From the NCBI GenBank assembly GCA_034336665.1, contig JAPFBE010000002.1, forward strand, positions 7,796,146 through 7,860,145: a stretch of 64,000 nucleotides of DNA, written 5' to 3'. Shown piece after piece: positions 50,806 through 63,692 of the stretch (its first letter is position 1; each line of letters begins with the position of its first letter). The position numbers were made by a program, and so were the translations under genes. The DNA comes from Luscinia megarhynchos (Eukaryota; Chordata; Aves; Passeriformes; Turdidae). Under the pieces are notes generated by a model. The model did not search any database and was not told where the DNA came from. It saw only the letters and a list, made by a program, of their open reading frames with translations.

Positions 50806-51538
50806 AACAGTGAGCAAGAACATTAGACAGATAGACAAGCACCAAGATTGTTTAAGAAACATCATCCATGATTTTTGGAAGGAAAAAAGTTAAGTAAGTG
50901 TCCTTAGGGCCTAGGGGTATCAAAATTATGCTTTTTACAGAATACTAGCTCCTTCTTGAGCTAAGGGCAACTGAGAATATTACAGTTTACATGGTCCTTT
51001 GAACCACATATATTGGGTCTTTTATGAAGCATCAGCAAGCTAACCTGATACCTGAAGGCAGTATCACTGAAAAACATATGACCCCATCTGTGGTATGAGC
51101 CTCTCTAAGTGTACTGGAGTCTCTCAAACACTGTGGCTGAATCCAGGTTTTCTTACAGAAGAAAATAATAAATAAAATAACTCATGCACTGGCAAATATA
51201 GGAAGGTATAAAAAAATTTGTGAGCAAGTTCCACTACAGGGATCAGAAGTACCTAGGCTATCCTTCTAAAAGTCTGAATGTTTAAACAACATCTTTGACA
51301 ATATTTTATTAATGGAGATCCAAAAATTAATGGCAATCTATTGATGCATTAAAGCCTAGCACTGCTTGAATCCTTAAAAGCTATTTGACACCAAAGTGAT
51401 CCTGAACTACTACGTCTCCCAAAAATTTTGTTCAATTTACAATGAACTGTGCAATATACTGGAGCCCAAGCAGATCTATTGTCAACTTATAACTGTGAGT
51501 ATTAATAATGTTTAGTAATATCAAACTCGTACACTGAC

Positions 51539-51605
51539 CTTATTCACAGCTTCCACAAGCATTCTCATTTCCTTCTCAATGTCACTGACAAATTTTATAT
51601 CCTTC
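51539..51605 (-). CDS. NFX1: NFX1 exon (linker before the R3H domain)
   Basis: A 67-bp exon encoding KDIKFVSDIEKEM then RMLVEAVNK, a charged helical linker. Acceptor TTGCAG, donor GTCAGT, ending in phase 0 as required by the R3H exon. Confidence 0.93.
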
Positions 51606-53930
51606 CTGCAAGAACAGCATTCTAGGTTAGTAAGGAAAGAGGGTGTACAAAGATAAAATATCTTCATATTTTTCAGTAAGAACAAAATTAAAGAACACAA
51701 CTGACTGAAGCAGAAGCTTCATCCACATTAAAATAGCATGTGATCACTATTACAAATATAATTATTTCTTCTTCAACAACTGGAACCAAGAATAAAATTC
51801 TATGACATGGTTCTACTGTCTGACAATACAATTCTACACTTACAAATGAATAATGTAGATTTTAAAGTTGCCATTTTTACATTTTTTAATTACTTGTCAA
51901 TAATTTACTTAATTACAATATATATGACGTGACACAAAAATGGGGGCAGGATAATAAAGTGGAATTCTTTTCCAAGACAAAGTTGACTGATTTTGGTCTT
52001 TGGCTCACCTAGCATAACAAATTATTAAGAATGCAATAAGCAAAAAACCCCAATCCCCAAACAAAAACCCCCAATTCAACAAAAAATCCAACCAAACCTG
52101 CTGATACCTTCAGGATTCAGAGGGTTAAAAAGCACATACTACACAGTATGACAACTATGAAGACCCAAATTTCAAGGTGAAATGATCATGGCAGATTAAA
52201 AAAAATGTATCAACAATCCAATCAGAGGGTCCCCAAATATCTGATGCATAATATTTAAAAGCATACTAAGGAACCAGCTAACACACTGGGGTATACATTA
52301 AAAATAATAAAAAAAAAAAGTCCTTCAAGAGCCTATAAAACAAGAGATTTACAAGAGATTTTCACAGTCCATACAGAGGGGTCCTGACAGCCAGTGACAA
52401 AATAAGAAAAACCTCTTCTGTGTAGCTCCAGGTGGCTAGAAACTCCAGATGTTCTCTCTTTCTCCAGTAGTTTTAATTCATCAAATAGCAGCCTCAACAT
52501 CATCAATGTCCAATTGGACAGTGATACTTGTGCTGGTCTATCCTCCAACTTTCAGTCCACAGATTAACTCGAGCATTTTCTTTCTCTCTGTGTATTTCTG
52601 GAGCTTCTTAGAAAGGTCAATGCTGAGGTGACCAGCCAGTGGATCTATACCCTCTGATCTGTGCTCAGTTGGTAGTCATCTCCATACTACAAGATGGATT
52701 CCCCTTGGCAGCAGAGTATCTCCTCATGTAAAGCTATATGGTGGAGAGATTTCTTTTGACCCCTTATCAGATCCTGACACATCAGCAAGGTTAGCATGCA
52801 GAAGCATTACCACACTACTCCTGGTGCACCCTTCTCCTGTCACTGTCCTACAAAGGAGACATATTATCTTGGCATGCTAACACTCACTTATCTCCTTCCC
52901 ATTACCTGGAGTTATACTGCATTTTGGGAGATTTAGGGTTCTGTAATTAAAGATTACACCTGAAAATCAGGATTTCTTACAGCTTTCTCAAGATTTCTTC
53001 ATTGTCAGCTCTTGACAATGTATCAGCTACACAGAAAAACTAACTGCCTAAAGTTAAAGCATATTCTGAATGGCTGCTTATGTAAAATTTTCACTTATCT
53101 CAGCATATCAGCAAATCAAATAAAGGATTTTCAAGAAGCAAATAGCCTTACAAAACCATGAAATTTATGCAGCATTAGAATACTGGAACAAGAACTAAAC
53201 ATATTAAGCTGTTCTAAAAAACTCAGACCTGGTAAAAACTAATGTCATGCCTACAAACACATACAGGAGTAAAAACTCTTAAATGACATATCATCTAAAT
53301 ATATTTTTAAAAATGTGTTTGACCCCTCCCTGTCATTCCAGATTGCAAAGTATTTATTGGTGTGATGTTTTTGATATTACCTTGATTTCACATTGCCTCA
53401 TTTTAGGATGTTTCAGTTAGCAACCCTATATGCAGCCACATTGGCACAGGCTTTGCTCTGCATCCAACCTTTTATTAATTCAATTTCTTTATTTTTAAAA
53501 TAAAAGCAGTAAGGCCAAAAAACAAATGTGACTGGTGGAAAGAACAGCCACTATGAGAGCATATTTCATTATTTAGCCATCACTCTTTGTTTTGAAATGT
53601 CGATAAGGAGCACTGAGGTGGAAGTTGGCTCTGAGTAAAAGCAGTAGAAAAGCAAGAAGTACAGGTACTGATTTCTATTGAGAATGGTGTAAAATTATGT
53701 TGCCATTCTAAATCTAGTCTGATTACAGAAAAAAGCAACCTGTCAGGCACTTTTTATTTTTCAGGTTCTCATTTGGGAGGTCCTGAGAAGTGCACATCAA
53801 CTCCTTTGCCTCAACTGCCATCTACTGCTAAGGCAGCTATTTTTAGAAGAGTATATAGAACTGTTCTGCATTTCTTATCTTGTTCTCAACACTGTTGACC
53901 TATGACACCTGCCATCATTAAAACACATAC
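51606..53930. other. NFX1 intron, nothing recognised
   Basis: AT-rich intronic DNA with short A-rich and C/A-rich patches (52040-52100). No repeat family or exon is identified. Confidence 0.6.
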
Positions 53931-54030
53931 CTTGCATCTTCTTTTAAAAGGTCACTATACTTTGGTCCCAGAAGAACGGATATTAAAAGGATCTGAATTA
54001 TCATCTATTTCAAGAGCTTCAGCAAGGCGC
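53931..54030 (-). CDS. NFX1: NFX1 exon with a +1 frameshift
   Basis: Encodes RLAEALEIDDNSDPFNIRSS, a clear match to the mammalian segment after the last zinc finger. It then breaks: TCTTCTGGGACCAAAG needs only two Gs to continue as SSGPKYSDLLKEDA. As given, the frame meets TAG four codons after SSG. The exon is 100 bp, whereas the flanking phases require 99. The extra base lies in the run at 53967-53969. Acceptor TTTAG and donor GTATGT are intact. Confidence 0.88.
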
Positions 54031-54389
54031 CTAAATTTGAGGGTAGGAGAAAAAACCCCAAAATATAAGAAAAACATAAGCAAAGAAAAAAAACCCCACA
54101 GAAATCCCCAAACCTTTCACATATGTCATCGAAGAATAAAGTTACAGGTTACTAATTCAAATGAATAGCTTGCAAAAGATATGGTCTCTACATTTGAAAC
54201 TACTCATTTAGAACTAGAATATTCTAGCAAGATTTTTGATCGCTCAATATAGATCTTTATAACAGGAACCATCTCCACATTTATCTGTTCTCTAGGTCAT
54301 GCAGAAAAAGATTTCTTCTCCACATAGCATTAACTTTCCAAACCTAGACTACTTCTGTTAAAAAATAAGTAAGCCAGTTAATTTCCCAC

Positions 54390-54431
54390 CTGTTTCTCTG
54401 AAGAGCTAAGCATTCTTCGTCACATTGCAAC
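54390..54431 (-). CDS. NFX1: NFX1 small exon (42 bp)
   Basis: A micro-exon encoding LQCDEECLALQRN, with split Arg codons at both ends. It matches the CDEEC-containing segment of mammalian NFX1. Acceptor ATTCAG, donor GTGGGA (a weaker donor). Confidence 0.9.
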
Positions 54432-56652
54432 CTGAATTATGAAAGAAAAATACAATTAGAATCACTGTTGCTACTCATACTTTTCAAGCTGTAGCTTGTT
54501 GGTGTCATATTATCACTGTCCAAAGGAGTAATAAGAGTATATAAGAATGTTTTATTGTACTGGAACAAACAGAGCTAAAAATAAAACAAGCAACAAGCAA
54601 AGATCTTTGAGCACCCAATCCCTTCTCTAGGTCTTGAACAGGAGAAGCAATAACCAAAATCGTATAGGAACTGAGAAAAAAAGCTTCTAAACTACATGTT
54701 GTATTGATAAATTTTATCATTTAAAAGAAGAATGAAGTTGAAAGGAGCACTGAGAGGATGCTAAGAAGGGACTGGAAATCAGCAATAGATGTCACTCCTA
54801 TGAATCAGGAAAAACTATCAGTGAGGAAAAAGAGGAAAGTCAGACATGTCTATGGAGGATTACGGTGAACCATAAACACCAGTATTTCAACTGAACCCCT
54901 AACTTCTAGTGTCAGCAGAGTTATGAACTTCAGTTTTCTGTCTCATCTTTGAAAGGTATTTCATAATTTTACTTTGAGGGATTAAAATGTAGGAGAGTCA
55001 GGAGTTCCCCAGAATTTCAGTGGCAGTTACAAACTTCTTCCTCCAGACTGCGTAAGTTAATTAATTGTCTTTATAGTAATTCCTTACATAAAAAAAACCC
55101 AAACTCAAAACAAAACTACAGGGGAAGCTGGTTCAAACTGGTGTATTCAGTGGCATGTATTATCTTTGGAGATAATTAGTTCCAGGAGCCAGAACTTCTG
55201 ATTGCTTTCTTGAAGGAGATAGAGGAAAGCTAACATAATTGCACTCTTAACATCAACCTGGTATTGTTTAAAGTCCTTCACTTGAAGAATTATTTTCTCC
55301 TCCACTAAAAGAGGAACGTAGTCAACTTAGAGGAGCTACTCCAGGTCTAATGAAATTTGTCAAATCCAGAGCTCTAATTAGAAACCTAAGGTGAAGTATG
55401 AAATGTCTACAGACAGGATAAGACAGTGAAACAAAGAAAAAAAATCCCTGCAGCTTGTAGAAAACGTTCTGTTATTGTAAATTAATAAGCAGATTTGTAC
55501 ATGATGTTGAAAAAACTGGAGTTTGACAATAAACTAGAAATTTCAGACTAAATATTTTATGTGCCACCATTTCTTTTCCCTCATCTCAGTATTCGGTAGA
55601 CAAAAAGAGAGAAGGGAGAATACTTCCTCTGATAGTCCTTGAATAAAGGCTACCTACCACAGTTTAGGTATCATATTAGGAAAGACTTGTACAAAAAAAA
55701 GTCATCTCTAGTAATTTCAACTGTTCAAGGAAAGGGCAGTGTCTGTCCACACAGAAAGGTATGTGTTAGTGACTACAACAGCAAAAGTTCTTAAGTGTGC
55801 TGGCACTAGCTTCTGATACAGGAAGTCATTAAGCAACTATATGGAAAATGTCATCAATTTGACTTTACACAACATAAAGGAACATCCAATTTTAACAAAC
55901 ATAATGGACTGACTTTGAAATAATCAAATTCAATATAAAAAAAGAAGAAATGGTAATAGAAATAAACTAAAACCAGAGATTAGGGACTTCAAAGGCAAAG
56001 ACTTCAGTAAGTCAAGGTTCTGACAGAAGGATGTTGGAGAAAGTTGACAACTTCATCAAGAAATTATATGTAAAGTAAAAGGAAAGCTAGTTCAATCCTG
56101 AGAAATATCAGGAAAACTTATATCACAAAATTAACATCAGGTTGTGGTGCCAGCCAGGGTGACAACACCAAAACACCAATCTAACTAAAATACAAACGTG
56201 AAAAATTCTAAAAGGGGTAATACAAAAATATTGTAAATAGTAAGATGATGACTAGGAGAAAATATGGCCTATCAATAATCCAGAAAGGGAACACTGGATT
56301 GCTGAAACAGAAGATAAAGTCTGTTGTCCTGTCTAGAAATCTGAAAAAAAATCCAGAGGAACTCCAATGAGTTGGCTGAGTAGAAAAAATTCTGAAACCA
56401 CAGTTCTATTGTTCCACACTTAATTATAACAACCAATTATACAATGACAGAAAACTCATTCTACATGAAAGCAAAACCATGAACCACCATGGAGCTGCAA
56501 AATACTCTTCAGCAATATTGCTGAAGTAGTCAGGTTGCATAGGAAAACTTACAGTCTGGCATTTTTATCACCACATTAATGTATTTTACATGTCACCTAT
56601 GCTTCAGGTACACACTAAGGCTTCAAGTACATTACTACATGTATCTCCTTAC
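54432..56652. other. NFX1 intron, nothing recognised
   Basis: AT-rich intronic DNA without identified repeats or exons. Confidence 0.6.
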
Positions 56653-56754
56653 CTGGCCTGCTTCATTTCTTTTTTCGTAATAAGCCTACTGATTTCCACT
56701 GAATCCCCAAGCTGTAGATCTGTTAGCTTAGTTGCTATAGATATAGCAGCTATT
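56653..56754 (-). CDS. NFX1: NFX1 exon (post-zinc-finger helical segment)
   Basis: A 102-bp exon encoding IAAISIATKLTDLQLGDSVE then ISRLITKKEMKQA. Mammalian NFX1 has the same run with conservative changes. Acceptor TTTCAG, donor GTAAGG. Arg codons are split at both ends. Confidence 0.94.
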
Positions 56755-59315
56755 CTGAAAAAGAATGTGGTAGATTTCGTTTGAGGCAACACAAACTTCT
56801 AAAAAGGTATACAGGGGTGCAGATTTAACCTCTAGGTGGAAGAAGTAAGACAGACTGATCATTTTCTCGTTAGATTACAGAATGGAACTCTATTTCTACA
56901 TCACCAAGTTTCAGCAGTCTCATCTAATCATATAAATCAAGATTTTACTCTCATCTCCCTCAACTAGGAGTAACACTAACAAATGAACATGCTTCTTATA
57001 CAAGTTGAAATTATGCAAAGCAAATACTCCTTCTCCTCACTTGCTAATTATACAAATGACAACTGACCATATAGCTTCAACTATCATTTTATCTGATTCT
57101 TTCTTAAATGTGTGCAACTAGAATCTGTAAAGTGAATTCACAAAGTATTTAGAAATTTGCTTGGAAAATATGGTTAACAGAATCCACAAGAAAAGGACAA
57201 AATGCCTGCTGAGATCATTACTATTTTCTTTATCAAGATTATTCCTAATTCCCTTTAATAACAAGTCTTCCCAGTCTCCTTTGTGTGCTAAAATTTACAG
57301 GACTTTTAAATGGAAATAAGCTACATAATTGTCAAATAATTCCTAAAAATGAAACATTGCATCATCTTGAACTATCTTTTCTGTTACATTCAGATAAAAG
57401 GATATATTTGTTTCTATACATTTATGCTTTTCATCACATTCAAAGAACCAACCATGTATCAGGAAGGAGGCTAATCACACTACATAAAACAAAAAAAAAA
57501 ATTGAGAGGTACTTCATACTAATCATCTGATGCCAAAGTCTAGGTAATGGGACATTAGATGATATGACATTATCATTTGTGCCACATGTACAAATATAGC
57601 AGCCCAGATATTTCCTGTACCCTTGGGCATTCTTTCACCGTTTATTCACTGACAAAGCCCAAAGCTGTTTCATAATTTCTGGAAAATCTCTGGAAAAACT
57701 TGGATACTCCCCTAATGTGCTGATCTTGACTGCAGTTTTTTTTGTTTATGGTTTTTGTTGTTGTTTTGGTTTGGTGATAGGTAGGAAAAAAAGGGCAAAC
57801 TTATCTCCACAAAATCAGAATAATCTTTCAGGAACCTGAACTGCTGGAGTTACCAAACTTAGCTGGCACGTTACCATGACAAGTCAAGACTAATTTGTAA
57901 GCACATATGAATACATTTTAACTGATACAAACACTTGCTTTAAACAGAACAGTTTCTTTCCCTTCCTTTAGATTTGGGCTCTGTTTAGAGAAATAAATAC
58001 ATATGTATTCACCTTACACATGCAAGAACTCTCACTGGCTTCAAAGAACCATTTTCCCTGCATGAATATTTTTGCAGTGCCTGAGCTATAAAACAGCAGA
58101 GAAATAACAGCCTTCAAAAATCTGGACTTGTATATTATCTTCTGAACTTATCATTAATGACATGCATTTGTCAATTTAAACTGGTATTTCAAAGTTCAGG
58201 TAATCATCTGATTTGTATTCATAGTGATGAAAATACCAAAAATACCAAACTTCTGTACATGTATCTTACATTCAACTTAGTACTGCCTAAACTGTACTTG
58301 ATTGTTTCTAATTAGCACATTTTTATCCTTGTTTTCATTCAGTAATATTAAGTACCTAAGTTAAGCTATTTCCTGTCAGAACTTGAATATGGACAGTGTT
58401 CAGCAGAAACCAAGCAGCATACCCTAAGCTGGGCTAGGATTTAAAAAAAGGCCCTCAGATACCAGTTCCAAATAAAACCATCATTAAGAAGCTTTCTTTG
58501 AAAGACAGGAAGAATCTCAGACTTCGGTCGCCTAACAAGTAGGATACAGAGCAGAACTCTGACAACATACCAACTCTCTAGACTTTTTTTACTCCCTTTC
58601 AAACACAGCCTCAGAATACTATTTTTTAAATTATTGCGATTATTATTATTATTACTAGTGTTTTGCTATATTCATTTCAAAAGTTCCAAAGCCCCATTTT
58701 TCTTCTTTTTCTTGTCCATTCCTTGCTCTCTCTCCTATGAGAGAGAAAAGGAAGTTTCGACATAGGATCTGGAGATTGTTACTATAAATAGAGTTGGGTA
58801 GGGCTCAGTTTGCATATTAAGACCCAAGATTTAGGTGCCAAAGCTCTCTTGCATAAATTTACCGATTTCAGAATTACTTTAAATCACTCTTCAGCATCTC
58901 TCATCTCTATTGACTAGTTTCTATCACATATAATTGGAAACCTGGACAGCAAGTCACACGTGGACTGCAACCATCTATACTCAGGAGCTTGAATCTGGAC
59001 TTGACAAATTCGTCTGTATCTAACTGCTCTGTGTGGGTAGAATAGAGTTCCACATGTGGGAGAGTCAAACTTTGACACACCACCACAGTTAGACTAACAA
59101 CAGCGAAAAAAAATAAATGTGTTCTAATACAGCATAGCTAGCACGAAAACTCAGGCAAATAGCAACACTCCCCCACCAAAATCACCATATGTCAAAGTAC
59201 AAAAAAAACCATGAAAAAGCTTGTGAACTAAATATATTTAGTCAAGTCTGCAATTTAACCAAACTGCAAAGCAGTAAGTCCAGTAATGAATTGAAAGAAT
59301 TATTACTGTACCAAC
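56755..59315. other. NFX1 intron, nothing recognised
   Basis: AT-rich intron with a (TTA)n-like patch at about 58637-58660 and a TTTTG/GTT-rich patch near 57735-57775. No repeat family or exon is identified. Confidence 0.6.
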
Positions 59316-59389
59316 CTTTGATATGTATTGGATGCTTCTGAGCAAATCATACTCTCCTTCCTTCTTCCACATTCACACTGAAGATCAAC
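59316..59389 (-). CDS. NFX1: NFX1 exon (end of the zinc-finger array)
   Basis: A 74-bp exon encoding VDLQCECGRRKESMICSEAS then NTYQ. The CECGRRKE motif closes the cysteine-rich array in NFX1. Acceptor GGCAG; donor GTTGGT is weak but is fixed by phase. Confidence 0.93.
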
Positions 59390-59671
59390 CTGCCATATCA
59401 CACAAGTGAGCAGCTTTTTAAAGTTTTGTCTTTTTATGGCCATGGAGGGGTGTGAAGGATAAGTTTATACTTATTCATTTTAGAAGTTCTATTTTAGTGG
59501 AATAATGACTAACTGAATATGAAGAATAGTTTTATTTTTTTAAAAAATCAGTATTTTAAGTTCACAGAAAAAATATCATGCCATCAATATACAAACATGT
59601 CCCAGTTGGCTGATGATTAAACTATACAATTCACCTGTGACCTTGCAGTGAATTTTCTTTGAATATCTAAC

Positions 59672-59902
59672 CTTTGCAGAGCAGGCTGTTGTTGGGCAGG
59701 GTGAAGAAGGATGACACGGAGCCATACATGGATGATTACAATATAGCCTTGGAATAATACATGGCTGTTTACACTCTTCATCTATAAGACACTCTCCTTT
59801 GTGACAGATTCTTTTACATTTGTGCATCCCACATTTTAACATCTGATTGCAGCGAAGTCCACAGGAAATGTCAGTGAGATGACAAGGAATATTACTTCGC
59901 AG
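59672..59902 (-). CDS. NFX1: NFX1 largest zinc-finger exon here
   Basis: A 231-bp exon of exactly 77 codons. It begins [15 protein letters not shown], continues with [15 protein letters not shown], and ends [15 protein letters not shown] then PTTACSAK. The Cys/His spacing CG-x-H-x-C-x3-CH-x3-C is the NF-X1-type zinc-finger signature. Acceptor TTTCAG, donor GTTAGA. The open frame extends into both introns, which is why it looks like a single 176-codon frame. Confidence 0.96.
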
Positions 59903-60235
59903 CTGAAAGGTGAACAGAAGAAGATGACAACTAATGGTAAAAATTATCAATGAACATCTCAAAGTGCTTTTACTGTTCACATCTTCATTTGGCACCATCC
60001 ACATAAGGAACTCAATACTAAACAATCTTAAGTCAAAGAATGAGTTTTGTTTTATACTATAGTCCAATACAACAGTTGGTTTGAACACATATGGAATAAA
60101 AGACACACTTCTCCAATTTAATCACATTAAACACCAACTCCAGAAACATATTCCATTTCAAAGAAAACACAAAAATCTAAGCCTACAGTCCTAAAAACTG
60201 TTTAGTATTCAGAAACATTAATTGTCCAGACTTAC

Positions 60236-60315
60236 TTCATGCTTGCCCATACACCATTTCTGAGTGAGATAGGTACAGGGGGGACATTTCTCCTCACTAT
60301 GACACGAATGGTACA
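60236..60315 (-). CDS. NFX1: NFX1 exon (zinc-finger segment)
   Basis: An 80-bp exon encoding [20 protein letters not shown] then CMGKHE, almost identical to mammalian NFX1. Acceptor CTGCAG, donor GTAAGT. It begins with two bases that complete a Val codon, which is possible only if the preceding exon ends in phase 1. That in turn shows the preceding exon has one base too many. Confidence 0.95.
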
Positions 60316-61018
60316 CTGCAGTCACAGAAATATAAAAGTCATAACAGTTTTATTAGCATACTTCAGTTGAATGCATAAAAGGAGACAGTAAAGACTCACA
60401 TTAAATGTGAGTGTGCATTTCAAAACTACACAATTTATGGGAAGGATGATGCATCATGAAAGAATAATGTATTCTTTTCAAAATTATGATGCCAAGTGTT
60501 TAGGGTGAATATTCTCTACACACTCTAAGTTAAAAAGCAGCTAATCTTCTAGCTTGTGAGTAGGGTTAAACTCTCAGGCAAAATTTGTCAGAAACTGTTG
60601 GACCCATGCTATTTATTTTGTGATCAGCCAACGTAATTCCAAGGAACATAGAAAGTAACTGTTCCCTAGATTGTCCTACTGTTTCAACAGAGCACTTGAT
60701 CTTTGGAATACAGCATTTAATGTGTGACTAATAAGAGAAAACACCAGTGCTTTTACCAGTGAGAAGTACCACTAGCAGTATTCATTGCAACTCTTTAGCT
60801 GGTTGGCTTTTAAGTGTAGACCCTTGGATATATATTTTCAAATAGACCTATGTACACTTTTTAAATTTTAATTCAAAGAACCCCAAATTAAAATAATTTT
60901 TTAAAAAACCACCACCAAAAACCACACAAAACGAACCAAACAAAAAACCCAAACAAACAACGGAAAAAAAAAACAAAACCAAAAATAACCCCAATCAAAA
61001 CTGAATAGCTTGACTTAC
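60316..61018. other. NFX1 intron with A/C-rich patch
   Basis: A short intron. The part at about 60895-60990 is a low-complexity A-rich stretch with CCAAAC/ACAAAC units. Nothing else is recognised. Confidence 0.65.
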
Positions 61019-61139
61019 CTGGATGATCACAATCATGTGGCCTGGTGCATGTTTTTTTACACTCTGGTGGCTGAGTGCCACAGGGAACAGGAGGGGTAAA
61101 TCACAGATTCACCACAATAACAAGTTAACTCATCAAAAC
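61019..61139 (-). CDS. NFX1: NFX1 exon with a +1 frameshift
   Basis: Encodes [15 protein letters not shown] and then loses frame. After one extra base is discounted, the remainder reads [20 protein letters not shown] and CDHP, matching the NFX1 zinc-finger segment. The break is in TACCCCTCCTG, where three Cs are expected. On the plus strand this is the G run at 61093-61096. As given, the frame ends at TAA about a dozen codons further on. The exon is 121 bp, whereas phases require 120. Acceptor TTCCAG and donor GTAAGT are intact, and all expected cysteines are present in the corrected frame. Confidence 0.9.
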
Positions 61140-63047
61140 CTGGAAAAAAAAGTCAAATATATCCTAATGGCTACATCTATTTGCATGTTTCAGATATGAG
61201 AAATCTTTACATAATATGCAGATGTTTTACTCCAGGTTCATTTTTTTAATATTAAGGACTAATATTTGAAATTAGCTTTCATGGTTCGTACAAGAAAACT
61301 AGACTATGATGACTTGGTTAGGAATTATGCTTTGCTTTTAGAGAGGTTCTTTCACATCAATTTTTTGAACCAGAGCAAGCAAAATGCTCCTGTCAAGTTG
61401 AAAGCTTTGCTGTTCTACCTTTGCTCAGATATCTCTCACCCGTATGGGTGAGGAACATATATGAAATTTCCTATCTGAAACTTTTTCCAGCTTTCAATGT
61501 TTTTTGTTATGTTCAGAAATTTCTCAAGTCTGGTTATTTTTTATTATTTGTTCCACCAGTTAAATCTCAGGCCAGATCCTACTCATTTGCCCATGTATCT
61601 TGAAGTACAGCAGCCAGTAAAAAGAACTGCAATTTTTGTCTAAGGAGACTAAAATAATATAAATTACAGCAAATAAAAGAATGCTAGGGAGAACAAATTG
61701 TCATGGGTTAGAAGAAAGAAGTAGAAAGCAAAAGTAGAAAAGATTCAGCATGTCCATGGACTTCCTGTGGAAAGGGAAGCATGGGAAAAAGTAATGCTTT
61801 GTTGTCCCTCACTACAGGAAACAACTTATAACACTCTAGGCTTCAAAGCTACAAATCTTCCTTAGTCCAGGAAGATGAAAGACTAGACATCAAGGTTTTT
61901 GGAAGACCTGAATGTTAGACAGCTACACTGGTTGCTTGCTATTGATGAGAAATGACAAGTAAAGAACTTTTGTAATGAGAAGTCCCTTACTTGCACTAAT
62001 CAGGATAATGGGGGTAGAGTGCAGAAATACAGTATCTGAAACCTTTTTATTTTTTAAATGCACTGTCTCTAAGGTTGACTTTATTTCTTTTCCCCAAGAG
62101 ATGTATTCCTGTCTTGAAGTAGATTGTGTAGGCATGAAGAGACCCTGACAGAGAAGGGGACCACACTTATCAGCACTGAGGAAATTACACTGGAAAAGTA
62201 AAGCACCTGGGAAGCACAGAGAGGCATAGATGTGCTCTGTGTATATAGTATTGTAGTATGTAATGTAGTACTGCACCTTGATGTCAGCCCTCACCATTCC
62301 TAGCAAAAACAGTAGTGAAGATTAAAGCAGGGGCAAGAAATCCAATCTAATGAGTAGACAAATGACTTACAGATGACCATACCACGGCTTTTGATACCAT
62401 GGCTAACATAAACCAACTGCAAAGTGCTGGCTAGACAGGTGAATCAGAGTTTAGAATGGCCTTCTGAGCACTGATAAGGACTCACCATCAACTGAAATCT
62501 CAACAAACAGCATCCAGAGAAAGCAAGTATGAAACCTTTAAAGGTACTGCTTATTTGATTAACCTCTGGACAGACTCAGAATGGGAAATTTAAGAACACA
62601 GAGGTTTAAGCCAAATGAAACTTCTGTTAGACCAGAAGTTACTAACAGGACCTCTGAGACATTAAGATTACTATTCTGCTTTGTCAAGAGAAAGGTTTGT
62701 TCATCTTTTTCTAATGAGAGATGCAGTCAACATGCACATCATATTCACAGGCTATTAAGACAGACTACAATGCCATTTCAAGCACAGTGAGCACCTTCTC
62801 TTTTCCAGGATGTTTCCATGAAAAGTTGGTCTCCTATAAAATGGAAGTCTTTGACTATGTCCATGTGCATATAATATAGGAGAGACACGTACTACTGCAG
62901 CTAAGGCACTTTGAGCTGTAAACAGTATCCTTACAAACTACATCACCTATCTTTCTCTTTTTCACCACTGTGAAACAGATCACATTAACTGGCTTGAGTC
63001 TGACAGAGATATAAATAACAACCATGTGATTTTTGCACATAACTCAC
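61140..63047. other. NFX1 intron, nothing recognised
   Basis: A 1.9-kb intron of AT-rich DNA. Its 127-codon minus-strand open frame at 61923-62306 shows no cysteine pattern or other family resemblance. Confidence 0.6.
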
Positions 63048-63156
63048 TTGTTTGCCAGCATGTTTGACAACTGCCCCGATGACAGGGTTCCTCACATCTA
63101 TGAAGCCCACAGTTGAGTTTACGACCACAAACCAAAGAGCACTTATGTTCTGTGTC
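63048..63156 (-). CDS. NFX1: NFX1 exon (zinc-finger segment)
   Basis: A 109-bp exon encoding [20 protein letters not shown] then [16 protein letters not shown]. It shows the NF-X1 finger pattern CG-x-H-x-C-x3-CH-x3-C. Acceptor TCTTAG, donor GTGAGT, ending in phase 1 with the Ser codon completed by the next exon. Confidence 0.95.
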
Positions 63157-63692
63157 CTAAGAGATGACAAAAAAGAAAAAGCAGAATTTAACTATAAACC
63201 CCATTGGTTATTTTTTTTGTCTTTGACATTGCAATCTACTTCTGAATAATAGATTGACAAAACTGTACAGTACAAAAATAGCTTAGACCAGATCTATACA
63301 GTTTTTCCATTACTGTATGGATACACAATTTTTAAAGTAGATTCTGTCAAGACTTCTGTTACAGACATATCTAAAAGGTTTATGCTTCTTCTATTTATAT
63401 GCTTTCCCTCTCCATTCTCCCTGGAATCACTGCATTGACAAAAAGCACCTTGACACCAATTCAACTGCATTTAGGCTGAAATGTGGTTTGACATTTATAA
63501 TGATACCTATAAAACAAAACTTGTAAAATAACTGCACACACACAAACTTCTTTTGAGCATGACACACAGCTAATAGAGAAGGAAGATGCATAAAAATGGA
63601 AAGATACAAAAGAACAAAAGACTGTTAACATCACAACCAAAATCAAACACACATCACATCAAACAATTTTATAAAACCACAGATACACTTAC

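Noticed and set aside
61923..62306. 127-codon minus-strand frame in an NFX1 intron
   Set aside because: It has no cysteine pattern, no splice support and no family resemblance, and it is AT-rich intronic DNA.
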